A stretch of 37,199 bases of DNA from NCBI GenBank assembly GCA_900757205.1, contig CAAENA010000057.1, forward strand, positions 1 through 37,199. Reading direction: 5' to 3'. The notes under the pieces are model-generated. The model searched no databases. It had not been told where the DNA came from and saw only the letters and a program-made list of their open reading frames with translations. Origin of the DNA: an uncultured Collinsella sp. Lineage in GTDB: Bacteria; Actinomycetota; Coriobacteriia; Coriobacteriales; Coriobacteriaceae. Numbering within the stretch: position 1 is the stretch's first letter; each line of letters begins with the position of its first letter. Of this stretch, positions 22,950 through 31,668 are shown piece by piece. Position numbers and translations under genes: made by a program.

Positions 22950-24206
22950 CTACGAGGTCGGAGCATTCCTAAATGTGTAGTTGCCCGGAGAGCGCACATT
23001 GATATACGTTACGCCCTCTACCTGCGAAAGCAACTTGGTGACTACGCGTTCCTTCTTGGCGATATCGTCCGAATCGCCCAGCGACACCTCAATGCCGTTA
23101 TTGAGGTTTGCCGAGATGGCTTCGACCGAAGGCGTGGAAATATCCTTGACTTGTCCCAAGAACTCGCTCGAAAAACCACGCACATAATCCAGGCCGGCCT
23201 TAACGGCTTTGGAGTTCACCGCCTGGCCGGAAACCGGAGCGACATCCGCCGAGACATCAGTCAACAACACCGCGCCATAATGCTTGGCGAGCGCCAGCGC
23301 GGCATCGATTCCGGTCAAGGTATTTGAGCCCTGCCCTGTCGTGATGACGTTGCCCTGGTCGTCCACTTCGACCGACGTCGACAGCGGGGCGATCCAGGTG
23401 CCATCGTCTCCGATAGCCCAGGCAAGGTCGTCGGAGCTGATATATGCAATGGCGATAACTTTACGCTCCGTCGGCGTGATGATAAGCGTATGGGGAAACT
23501 GGCGCTGGACATCCACGCCCGAGACCCACGGGTTCTGCTTGAGATCCTCGGTAATCTGGTCGGGATCGACGTTAAAAAGCGACGTTCCCTCGGGCAAGTC
23601 GATCAGCTGGATAGCATCGTGCTTCGTCACATGCTCGCTGCCTTGAATCTGAATATCAGTGGCAGTAAACAATCCAGAGTTGATCACCACGATGGCAACG
23701 ACGACGAGCACGGCCAAGACGGCCAGAACGCCGCCCACGATTTTGCCTTTGCCTGTAACGACAGAAGCGGCGTCTGATGTTTTATTTGCCATCGCTCCAA
23801 GTGAAGATAACGGGTTGAAACCTTTTTTACTCGAAGGCTTCTTAGCGGTAGCCGGCACCGATGTCAGCGAGCGCGGTTTCGATGCGCCCAGCGTGCGACC
23901 TGGACGCGCCGCCTTAGTCCCCGTCGAGGGCTTGGGAGTTGCCATGGGACGGGCAGGCTTGGCGCCCATAACAGGCTTTGACGTCACCGAGGGACGCGAG
24001 GACTTTTTTGCGGTCGGACGATTACCGAGCTGCGAGCCGACGACCGGTCGACTGGTCTGTCGAGCATGCCCGACAGACTTAGAGTGCGCGACGGTATTGC
24101 GTTGAGGTTTGGCAGGCGCGCCGGAACGCCCTCCGGCGCGGCGGAAGGTGGGTTTCGATGCTCTAGAAGCCGAGGAATTTAACTTCCGGTCTGAGCTCGA
24201 TGCCAT
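22950..24206 (-). CDS. ftsQ: FtsQ/DivIB-type cell division protein with a long basic N-terminal tail
   Basis: The 418-residue protein has a cytoplasmic tail of about 150 residues very rich in Lys, Arg, Pro, Ser, Thr and Ala with KP/RP repeats (for example SRPSVTSKPVMGAKPARP), one membrane helix (about 157-176, GGVLAVLAVLVVVAIVVI), a POTRA domain (TATDIQIQGSEHVTKHDAIQ onward, about 181-250), and the FtsQ C-terminal domain. Outside the cell FtsQ scaffolds FtsL/FtsB and FtsWI. ATG 24206 lies inside the end of murB (44-nt overlap) with a GAGGGAGGCGT ribosome site. The tail is much longer than in most FtsQ proteins. Confidence 0.88.
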   Translation of the reverse strand: MASSSDRKLNSSASRASKPTFRRAGGRSGAPAKPQRNTVAHSKSVGHARQTSRPVVGSQLGNRPTAKKSSRPSVTSKPVMGAKPARPMATPKPSTGTKAARPGRTLGASKPRSLTSVPATAKKPSSKKGFNPLSSLGAMANKTSDAASVVTGKGKIVGGVLAVLAVLVVVAIVVINSGLFTATDIQIQGSEHVTKHDAIQLIDLPEGTSLFNVDPDQITEDLKQNPWVSGVDVQRQFPHTLIITPTERKVIAIAYISSDDLAWAIGDDGTWIAPLSTSVEVDDQGNVITTGQGSNTLTGIDAALALAKHYGAVLLTDVSADVAPVSGQAVNSKAVKAGLDYVRGFSSEFLGQVKDISTPSVEAISANLNNGIEVSLGDSDDIAKKERVVTKLLSQVEGVTYINVRSPGNYTFRNAPTS

Positions 24207-25074
24207 ACGCCTCCCTCACCTTTCCGTGCACATGTCTGATAACCGCGGCAACGTCATCGGCCGAGGCAGTTCCGTTATTAACGATAAAATTAGCGTGAAC
24301 GGGCGAAACTTCCGCGCCGCCAATCGAAAAACCCTTTAATCCACAATCCTCGATAAGCTTGCCCACACTCGCATCGGGCGGGTTGCGAAAGACAGACCCG
24401 CAGGATGCGCGACCCATGGGCTGCGTACGCTTGCGCCTCGTCAGGTACCGCTCCATGCGCTCGCGAATGTCGGCCTTGGGCGCCGGTTTAAGCTTGAGCA
24501 CGCACTCGAGGATGATCTCATTGCGGGGAAGGCCACATTCGCGGTAGCCCCAAGTGATCTCGGACCCCGCATAATGCTTGATACCGGATGCCGGGTCAAA
24601 CGTTACGACATCCTCAACCAGCGAGCCAATCCACTCGGTCCGTGTGCCGGCATTCATAGATATCGCACCGCCGACCGAACCAGGAATGCCAACGGCAAAC
24701 TCAAGGCCCGAGAGGCTACGCGACAGGGCATCGTTGACCAGGCGCGCAAACATCACGCCCGCACCGACCGTCAGCGTACAACCGTCATCGGCAACAACCG
24801 TGCGCTGGAACTCACGTCCGAGCGAAATGACGGCACCGCGATAACCGCCATCGGCAACCAGCAGATTGGAGCCCTTGCCGATGATGACCCACGGCACCTG
24901 CTCGCGATCGAGCACCGCCACGGCGCGGCGGAGGGCATGATAGCTATGGCACGTCACAAAGAGGTCGGCCTTGCCGCCGATACGATAGCTCGTATGACGC
25001 GCAAGGCGCTCGTCCTCGATCACATCCGTGTCGATCATGCCCGAGAGCGCCATGACGGCGTTAAACAGACCCAT
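24163..25074 (-). CDS. murB: UDP-N-acetylenolpyruvoylglucosamine reductase MurB
   Basis: The 303-residue flavoenzyme reduces UDP-GlcNAc-enolpyruvate to UDP-MurNAc with NADPH. FAD-binding motifs are HTSYRIGGKADLFV, IIGKGSNLLVADGG and GLEFAVGIPGSVGGAISMNAGT; the catalytic region is SCGSVFRNPP (Ser as proton donor) and the C-terminal part includes GGAEVSPVHANFIVN. It begins 5 nt after murC and overlaps ftsQ by 44 nt, so it sits in a tightly packed operon. Confidence 0.96.
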   Translation of the reverse strand: MGLFNAVMALSGMIDTDVIEDERLARHTSYRIGGKADLFVTCHSYHALRRAVAVLDREQVPWVIIGKGSNLLVADGGYRGAVISLGREFQRTVVADDGCTLTVGAGVMFARLVNDALSRSLSGLEFAVGIPGSVGGAISMNAGTRTEWIGSLVEDVVTFDPASGIKHYAGSEITWGYRECGLPRNEIILECVLKLKPAPKADIRERMERYLTRRKRTQPMGRASCGSVFRNPPDASVGKLIEDCGLKGFSIGGAEVSPVHANFIVNNGTASADDVAAVIRHVHGKVREAYGIELRPEVKFLGF

Positions 25075-25079
25075 TAGAC

Positions 25080-26498
25080 TTAAGCGTCTTTCTTGGCAGT
25101 CAGATACTCAATGAACTCGGGACCGACGGTCGTAACGTCGCCGGCACCCATGGTGAGCAGCAGGTCGCCCTCGCCCACCATCTGCTCGAGCTCCTGATTG
25201 AGCTCAAGACGGCTGGAGCAGTACACGACCTCCTTGCCAGGATGCTTGGCGCGCACGGTATCGGCGAGCATCTTAGAGGTGACACCCGGAATGGGCATCT
25301 CGCCAGCCGAGAACACATCAATCAGCAGCAGTTTATCGGCATTGGCAAATGCATCGGCAAAGTCGTCGCACAGGGCCTGCAGGCGCGAATAGCGGTGCGG
25401 CTGGAACACGACGTCGACGTGCTTGTAGCCCAGCGACGAAGCGGCAGCAAGCGTAGCCTTGATCTCGGTGGGGTGATGGCCGTAATCATCGACCACGGTG
25501 ATGCCATCGATATCGCCCACGTGGGTAAAGCGACGGCGGACGCCCTCAAAGCTCGAGAGCGCCTTGGCGGCGGCGTCGATGTCAAGGCCCAGGACATGGG
25601 CGACGGTGAGCACCGCCGTGGCGTTGAGCATGTTGTGGCGACCGGGATTGCTCTTGATCTCCACAGCGCGCTCAGTGCCGTCCTCAAAGCGAACGATAAA
25701 GTCACTCTGGATGCCCTTGACATCCGGGTGCATGCAGACGATGTCGTTGCTCTCGGCAAAGCCGTAGGAAAGCACATGACGGCCCGTCGACTTGGCGAGC
25801 TCGACCAGATGCGGGTCCTCACCGCAGACGATGACGGTGCCGTCCTCGCCCACCAGGCTCATGAATTTGGCGAAAGTTGCCTCGATCTCCTCGATACCCG
25901 AGTAGTGATCGAGGTGGTCGGCCTCGACGTTGGTCACAATGACTACGTTGGGGTTCAGGAACAGGAAGGAGCTGTCGGACTCGTCGGCCTCGGCGACAAA
26001 GTAGTCGCCCGAGCCGTTCTTGCCGTTCGTGTCATAGCCCTCGACGATGCCACCGATCAGGAAGCTCGGATCCAGACCCATGCGGTCGAGCATGGTGGCA
26101 CACATCGAAGACGTGGTGGTCTTGCCATGCGTGCCGGCAACAGCGACGGTGGTGTAGCCGTGGCCCAAAGCAGAGAGCATCTTGGCACGGGGCCACACGG
26201 GAATACCAAGCTCGCGAGCGCGCACGAGTTCAGGGTTGGATTCCGGAATAGCGGTGGAGACAACAACCACGTCGGGCTTGACCTCGTCGATCGTGGCGGC
26301 CTCATGGCCCACATGCACCTTCACACCAGCGCGGGTAAGCTGGCGGATATAACGTGACGTCTTAAGGTCGGAGCCGGTAACGGCATAACCGCGCTCGTGC
26401 AGAACGAGGGCGATGCCGCTCATGCCGGCGCCGCCGATACCGATAAAGTGGGCGCTCTTAAACTCGGGCGCGGAGGTTGCAGTCTGGGAATCAGCCAT
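25080..26498 (-). CDS. murC: UDP-N-acetylmuramate--L-alanine ligase MurC
   Basis: The 472-residue Mur ligase adds L-Ala to UDP-MurNAc with ATP. Motifs are FIGIGGAGMSGIA (N-terminal UDP-binding domain, 18-30), AGTHGKTTT (ATP loop, 121-129), EADESDSSFL, NVEADHLDHY and, in the C-terminal domain, RRRFTHVGDIDGITVVDDYGHHPTE and FQPHRYSR. An upstream GTG at 26525 is possible, but ATG 26498 (MADSQTATS) begins just before the conserved domain; AAGGAG lies 11 nt upstream. A 97-nt gap separates it from murG. Confidence 0.97.
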   Translation of the reverse strand: MADSQTATSAPEFKSAHFIGIGGAGMSGIALVLHERGYAVTGSDLKTSRYIRQLTRAGVKVHVGHEAATIDEVKPDVVVVSTAIPESNPELVRARELGIPVWPRAKMLSALGHGYTTVAVAGTHGKTTTSSMCATMLDRMGLDPSFLIGGIVEGYDTNGKNGSGDYFVAEADESDSSFLFLNPNVVIVTNVEADHLDHYSGIEEIEATFAKFMSLVGEDGTVIVCGEDPHLVELAKSTGRHVLSYGFAESNDIVCMHPDVKGIQSDFIVRFEDGTERAVEIKSNPGRHNMLNATAVLTVAHVLGLDIDAAAKALSSFEGVRRRFTHVGDIDGITVVDDYGHHPTEIKATLAAASSLGYKHVDVVFQPHRYSRLQALCDDFADAFANADKLLLIDVFSAGEMPIPGVTSKMLADTVRAKHPGKEVVYCSSRLELNQELEQMVGEGDLLLTMGAGDVTTVGPEFIEYLTAKKDA

Positions 26499-26595
26499 GT
26501 GCTCGTGTACTCCTTGCGTAAACACTGCCTGTAACCCGTTAACTGTACCGCACCTACCGCATCAGCGCGAGGGCGACCGAAGATATCCCGTCTAA

Positions 26596-27711
26596 CTAAC
26601 GCAAACCCTCTACCGCATCCGCCAGAAGAGCGGCGGCTCTATCCTGAGCCAGACCACGCGCCGCCTGACGCATGGCGTCGCGCGCCGCCGCGTCATCGAC
26701 CAGGTGCAGCAGCTCATCGGCAAAGGCAGAACCGTCGATATCGGCATCGGCGCAGAGCACGCCGGCCCCGGCGTCGACCAGATAACGAGCATTGGTGGTT
26801 TGGTGGTCGGCCGTCGCATGAGGATACGGCACGAGCACCGAGGGCACGGCGAGCGCAGCGATCTCGGCCACGCTCGATGCACCCGAACGCGAGAGCACCA
26901 AATCGGCAGCAGCCAGCATATCGCCCATGTTGTCGATGTAAGGCTGGACGCGGTAACGCTTCGCCTCCTCGGGCGTCAGCGCCAAAGCGTGCTCGGTCTC
27001 CTCAAAGCCGTCGGCACCCGTCGAATGCAACACATAGAGGTTCTTGCGCGAAAGCAGTTCGTTTTTGAGCGAAGTCACGCGCTCGTTGAGGTGCTGGGCG
27101 CCAAGTGAACCGCCAAAGACGAGCAGCAGCGTAGCGTCCTCGGGAACGCCAAGTGCCTTGCGGCCGCGAGCGCGATCGCCCTCGATCACCGAGCGACGTA
27201 CGGGGTTGCCGGTCATGAGCACGTGGTCAGGGTCACCTTCGCGCTCAAAGACCGAACGCGCTGCCGGCACCGAGATGCACACGCGAGCGGCGTGGGAGTT
27301 CATCATCTTGTTGGCCAGGCCCGGAACAGAGTTCTGCTCATGCAGCAGATACGGAACGCCTGCGCCCTTGCACCACCCCAGCAACGGAACCTCGACATAG
27401 GCACCAAAACCGATGGCGGCATCGGGCTTGCCGACCTTTGAGAAATGACTGGCGAGCGCACGCTTGGCCTTGTTGACACGCCACAGCGAGGTCAGCGCCG
27501 TCCAAGGACGGGAGCGGTCGAAGCCCGTAACCGTAATGGGCACAAAATCAAACCCAGCCTCGGGGACCAGACGACCCTCGAGCTTGCGCGACTGGCCCAC
27601 GAACACAACGTGGTGGCCACGGTCACGCAGCTCTTCGGCCAAGGCGAGCGCGGGGTTGATATGCCCTGCCGTGCCGCCGGCTGCAATAGCAACGGTCATC
27701 TTATCGGTCAT
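26596..27711 (-). CDS. murG: Lipid II synthase MurG (GlcNAc transferase)
   Basis: The 371-residue GT28 glycosyltransferase moves GlcNAc from UDP-GlcNAc to lipid I at the inner membrane face. Motifs are AAGGTAGHINPALA (12-25), FGAYVEVPLL, LLHEQNSVPGLANK, TGNPVR, LVFGGSLGAQHLN, SRSGASSVAEIAAL and PHATADHQTTNA. ATG 27711 has AAGGGACTACC before it and overlaps the ftsW end by 11 nt, so translation is probably coupled; the longer frame to 27729 is not favoured. Confidence 0.97.
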   Translation of the reverse strand: MTDKMTVAIAAGGTAGHINPALALAEELRDRGHHVVFVGQSRKLEGRLVPEAGFDFVPITVTGFDRSRPWTALTSLWRVNKAKRALASHFSKVGKPDAAIGFGAYVEVPLLGWCKGAGVPYLLHEQNSVPGLANKMMNSHAARVCISVPAARSVFEREGDPDHVLMTGNPVRRSVIEGDRARGRKALGVPEDATLLLVFGGSLGAQHLNERVTSLKNELLSRKNLYVLHSTGADGFEETEHALALTPEEAKRYRVQPYIDNMGDMLAAADLVLSRSGASSVAEIAALAVPSVLVPYPHATADHQTTNARYLVDAGAGVLCADADIDGSAFADELLHLVDDAAARDAMRQAARGLAQDRAAALLADAVEGLR

Positions 27712-29221
27712 GGTAGTCCCTTCGTACACGCGGTCCCTGGTCGTCGGTGCGCAGACGCGCCGACGGGTCCGAGTTCAAATCGATTCGATTATATCCGCCG
27801 CCCGCGGTGCGAGGGCTGGGGCGCTGAGGACGACCTTGCGGTGCCGTTCGCTGACGCGGGCGGGCTGCCGGCTCGGTCGCAGAGCCATCCAGGACGGTAA
27901 AACCGTTACGCGAAGATCGCTCGCCGCGCACGTGGGGCACGCCGGCGGTACTCTCATCCATAACGGCAAAGCTCTCGCGGCGACGGTCGTACTCATCGCG
28001 ACGGGCGCTCTCGTACGAAACGCGCAGGATCAACCCGGCAAGCATAAGCGACACAATAATCGACGAACCGCCGTAGCTAATAAACGGCAACGGTTTGCCC
28101 GTCATGGGAAACACGTTGAGGATGCCAAGCGCGTTAATCAAAAACTGCACCGCGAGAATGACCGCGGAGCCAGACGCCATAAGCGCGCCCCGACGATCGG
28201 TCGCCTGCTCGGCAATGCGAAACGCCGAGTAGATCAGCATCGCAAACACCAAGAAGAACAGCACGGTTCCGACAAAACCGACTTCCTCGCCAATGATGGC
28301 CAGGATGTAGTCATTGTGCGCCTCGGGCAGATACGAGTACTTCATGGTTGAGTTGCCGATGCCACGGCCGAACAGACCGCCCGAGGCAAAGGCCATGATG
28401 GCAAGCGTGGCCTGATAGCCGTCACCATACTCGTCGGCCCAAGGGTTCAAGGCAACCTGAATACGCACCATACGGTACGGCTCTGCGACAAGCGCAATCA
28501 CGATCACGAGAATGCCGAAGATTAGCACGCCGATGATAAATCTGGGGTCGAGACCCGCAAACAACGCCATGCACATGAGGGTCAACAGGATGATCAGGAC
28601 AGTACCGAAATCGGGCTGGATAAAGATCAGAAAGAGCGAAATGCCCAGGTAGATGCCCATCTTGCGAAGGAATTCGTTGATGTTGCCACCGGGCGAAAAG
28701 AAGCGATCGAGCATGATGGCCGAATACGCAATGGCAAATGGCTTTAAAAACTCGGAAGGCTGGAACTGAATACCGGCGATGTTGAGCCAGCGCGTGGCGC
28801 CACGGCTGCCGCTGCCCACTAAGAACACCAGAAGCAGTAGCCCTATCATGCCGATAAGGAAGATCCTGAGCACATCCTCCCCAAACCAGCTGTCCGGCAA
28901 AACGCGCACGATGGCAATCAGCGCCAGAACACCGACCACGGCAAACGCGGTCTGTCGACCCAGAAAAAACGTCGCCGAGCCATTCTCGTGCAGCGCCTCG
29001 ACCGAAGACGCCGAGTACACCATCAGCAGGCCAAAGCACACCAAGGTAAACAGGCAGGCCATGAATATCAAACGGGGGCGCATGATACGGGCGGGAACGC
29101 CGGCAATATAGCGTTCGCTAAACGACTGCCCGCCGCGACCGGAACGCGGTGTCATGCGCCGCGAGGAAGCACGGTCCGAGTCGGGCCTCCTCATACCTTG
29201 TCGGGGGCTCTCCTCTCTCAC
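27701..29221 (-). CDS. ftsW: Peptidoglycan glycosyltransferase FtsW (SEDS family)
   Basis: The 506-residue protein has a basic N-terminal tail (~45 residues), ten membrane helices and a long disordered C-terminal tail of ~110 residues (YDRRRESFAVMDES ... RVRRDYHDR). SEDS motifs are GATRWLNIAGIQFQPSEFLKPF, FIQPDFGTVLII, the large outside loop with NPWADEYGDGYQATLAIMAFASGG and YLPEAHNDYILAIIGEE (catalytic Asp region), and KPLPFISYGGSS. It polymerises lipid II together with FtsI. The start is uncertain: GTG 29221, 5 nt after AGGGG, is used here; ATG 29194 is the alternative. Confidence 0.93.
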   Translation of the reverse strand: MREESPRQGMRRPDSDRASSRRMTPRSGRGGQSFSERYIAGVPARIMRPRLIFMACLFTLVCFGLLMVYSASSVEALHENGSATFFLGRQTAFAVVGVLALIAIVRVLPDSWFGEDVLRIFLIGMIGLLLLVFLVGSGSRGATRWLNIAGIQFQPSEFLKPFAIAYSAIMLDRFFSPGGNINEFLRKMGIYLGISLFLIFIQPDFGTVLIILLTLMCMALFAGLDPRFIIGVLIFGILVIVIALVAEPYRMVRIQVALNPWADEYGDGYQATLAIMAFASGGLFGRGIGNSTMKYSYLPEAHNDYILAIIGEEVGFVGTVLFFLVFAMLIYSAFRIAEQATDRRGALMASGSAVILAVQFLINALGILNVFPMTGKPLPFISYGGSSIIVSLMLAGLILRVSYESARRDEYDRRRESFAVMDESTAGVPHVRGERSSRNGFTVLDGSATEPAARPRQRTAPQGRPQRPSPRTAGGGYNRIDLNSDPSARLRTDDQGPRVRRDYHDR

Positions 29222-29229
29222 CGCAACCC

Positions 29230-30636
29230 CTATTCCATTTGCGATTTCGCTGCAGCGGCAAGCTGGGCCACGTAGTCCTTAAACACGCGGCCGCGCTCCT
29301 CATAGCCCGAGAACTCATCGAACGAAGAGCAGGCAGGAGAAAGTAAGATCACGTCACCACGGCTCGACAGCGAACGGGCGACGTCCACGGCGTCGCGTAG
29401 GTCATCCGCCTGGGCGATATCCACATCGCCATCGACATCGGCCTCGTCCATAGCGGCGGTGAAACGCTCGCGCGCATCGCCAAAGCAGACGACCGAGCGT
29501 ACGTTATCCATAACAACGCGCGCGAAGTCCGTGAGCGGCGTGCCCTTATCGTGGCCGCCGAGCAGCAAGATCACGTCGTCATCGGGAAATGCCGTCAGCG
29601 CCTTCTCGACCGCATCGGTGTTGGTCGCCTTGGAATCGTTGACGTAGCGCACGCCGTCAATCTCGCCGCACGGCTCCACGCGGTGCTCGAGCGGCTGGAA
29701 CGAGGCCAGACCGCGGCAGACGCCATCGACATCGGCACCGACTGCCAGGGCAGCCGTGGCAGCGCACAGGGCATTGATAACATTGTGATGGCCCGAGATC
29801 TTGAGCTCGGATGCAGCGATGAGCGGGGTCTCGACGCCCTTCAGGCGCACGACCATCTTGCCGTCGCGCACAAAGGCGGCATCCTCGCCCTCGGGCTCGT
29901 CAAAAGCGACCCTGCAGATGCGACGACCCGGCGTGTAGATGTACTCATCGAACTCGTGAATGCCGGCGTCTTCGACGTCGACAACCGCCAGATCGTCATC
30001 GACCATATTGTCAAACAGTTTGACCTTGGCAAGCGCGTAGTTCTTATGGCTCTTATGCCAGCCCAAGTGGTCGGGAGTGATGTTGAGCAGCACCGCCACG
30101 CGGGGGTGGAGCTCGGTGGTCGTAGCAATCTGATAGCTCGAGAGCTCAGCCACAAACCACTCGTTGCGGGCTCGGCCGTCAATCTCGTTGACCGGCGGCT
30201 CGCCGATGTTGCCGACAGCTACGCTGGCCTCGCCGGCAGCCTTGAGCAGATAATCAGTCAGCGACGTGGTGGTCGTCTTGCCGTTGGTGCCCGTGATGGC
30301 AATCCAGTTATCGGGCGACAGGCGATAGGCAAACTCGGGCTCACCCATAATCTGGGCGGCATGCTCGCGCCCGGCCTTAAAGAAGCCCGAGAACTCCGAG
30401 ATGCCCGGGCACGTCACGCATACGTCATAGGCGCCTTCGACCTGTTCGGTGCCATAGACAAACGACGCACCAGCAGCCTCGAGCGCTCGCGTGGCGTCAT
30501 TGGGCTCAGAGGTGCCGCCGCCATACACGGTAACGGCACTTACGCGCTCGGGATGTGCCAGCGCCCAGCGGGCGACATCGAGACCGGATTTGCCCTGACC
30601 CAAAACGAGCAGGCTAAAGACATCAGCAAGAGGCAT
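29230..30636 (-). CDS. murD: UDP-N-acetylmuramoylalanine--D-glutamate ligase MurD
   Basis: The 468-residue Mur ligase adds D-Glu to UDP-MurNAc-L-Ala. It shows LLVLGQGKSGLDVARWAL at the N-terminus, ITGTNGKTTTTSL (ATP loop, about 114-126), VAELSSYQI, LNITPDHLGWHKSHKNYALAK (with carbamylated-lysine region), and C-terminal LEHRVEPCGEIDGVRYVNDSKATN and LLLGGHDKG, LSPACSSFDEFSGYEERG. It begins 9 nt after mraY without a strong ribosome site, which suggests coupled translation. Confidence 0.97.
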   Translation of the reverse strand: MPLADVFSLLVLGQGKSGLDVARWALAHPERVSAVTVYGGGTSEPNDATRALEAAGASFVYGTEQVEGAYDVCVTCPGISEFSGFFKAGREHAAQIMGEPEFAYRLSPDNWIAITGTNGKTTTTSLTDYLLKAAGEASVAVGNIGEPPVNEIDGRARNEWFVAELSSYQIATTTELHPRVAVLLNITPDHLGWHKSHKNYALAKVKLFDNMVDDDLAVVDVEDAGIHEFDEYIYTPGRRICRVAFDEPEGEDAAFVRDGKMVVRLKGVETPLIAASELKISGHHNVINALCAATAALAVGADVDGVCRGLASFQPLEHRVEPCGEIDGVRYVNDSKATNTDAVEKALTAFPDDDVILLLGGHDKGTPLTDFARVVMDNVRSVVCFGDARERFTAAMDEADVDGDVDIAQADDLRDAVDVARSLSSRGDVILLSPACSSFDEFSGYEERGRVFKDYVAQLAAAAKSQME

Positions 30637-30645
30637 GAAAGACCA

Positions 30646-31665
30646 CTATCCCAACTGGAAGAACAAAGCAAGGCCAACGGCACCAAAGGCCGCAGCGATA
30701 ATCCAAAAACGGATGACGACCTTGGTCTCGGCCCAACCCTTCTTTTCGAAATGATGATGGATGGGCGCCATAAGGAAGACGCGCTTGTGCGTAAAGTGGA
30801 AGTAGACAACCTGAATCATGACCGAAAGGGTCTCAATGATAAACAGGCCGCCGATGATAAGGGAGACGACCTCGGTGTTGGTCATGATGGACGTGCAGGC
30901 AAACGCGGCGCCCAGGGCAAGCGAGCCGGTATCGCCCATAAAGATGCTCGCCGGATAGCAGTTGAACCACAGAAAGCCCAAGCAGGCACCGGCACACGCG
31001 GTGCAAAAGATGGACAGGTTCACGTCTCCGTGCAAAAACGCCATGGCAGCCATGGCGAGCATGGCGATCATGGAGGTGCCACCAGCAAGACCGTCAAGGC
31101 CATCGGTCAGGTTCACGGCATTAGAAAGACCGGCAATCATCAGCCAGCAAAAGACAATATAGAGCCACGGGAACGAATAGCCGCAGATGGTAGTCGAAAG
31201 CACGCCAAGGTCGATCGTCAACCCACCGGGAAAACGAATCTCGGGGGCGACGCCGCACCAGTTGACGGCAAGTACCGTAAAGGTGACACAGATAATGGTG
31301 AGGCCGATCATCTTGGCATGAGGCGTCAGGCCGAGCGAGCGCCCATGCGTAACGGAGGTCAGGTCGTCGATCAGGCCCAGCACGCCGGTCGCCAGCGTGG
31401 CGAGGAGCACGAGCACGAGCTCGGTGGTGAGCTTGCCCATCAGCAGGCAGGTCAGCGAGATCGCGACGAGGATGACAACACCACCCATGGTGGGCGTTCC
31501 CTGCTTAACCAAATGACGCTTGGGGCCGTCGGCACGAACCTGCTGGCCGATACCCTCGACCTTGAGTAGCTTGATCCACCACGGCATGAGCAGCAGCGCA
31601 ATGGCAGCGGCGATGCCAAGCCCCAAAAAAGCCTGATACGTTGGATACGAGGGATTGCCGAACAT
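30646..31665 (-). CDS. mraY: Phospho-N-acetylmuramoyl-pentapeptide transferase MraY
   Basis: The 339-residue membrane enzyme makes lipid I from UDP-MurNAc-pentapeptide and undecaprenyl phosphate. Motifs are GTPTMGGV (about 56-63), GLIDDLTSV (Asp100-Asp101, catalytic Asp pair), NAVNLTDGLDGLAGG, ASIFMGDTGSLALG and LMAPIHHHFEKKGWAE (the His motif). About ten membrane helices are visible. It begins three bases after the murF stop. Confidence 0.98.
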   Translation of the reverse strand: MFGNPSYPTYQAFLGLGIAAAIALLLMPWWIKLLKVEGIGQQVRADGPKRHLVKQGTPTMGGVVILVAISLTCLLMGKLTTELVLVLLATLATGVLGLIDDLTSVTHGRSLGLTPHAKMIGLTIICVTFTVLAVNWCGVAPEIRFPGGLTIDLGVLSTTICGYSFPWLYIVFCWLMIAGLSNAVNLTDGLDGLAGGTSMIAMLAMAAMAFLHGDVNLSIFCTACAGACLGFLWFNCYPASIFMGDTGSLALGAAFACTSIMTNTEVVSLIIGGLFIIETLSVMIQVVYFHFTHKRVFLMAPIHHHFEKKGWAETKVVIRFWIIAAAFGAVGLALFFQLG

Positions 31666-31668
31666 GGG

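Noticed and set aside
29551..31569. 672-codon plus-strand frame opposite murD and mraY
   Set aside because: It is a shadow frame of two well-conserved minus-strand genes, with no domain or ribosome site.
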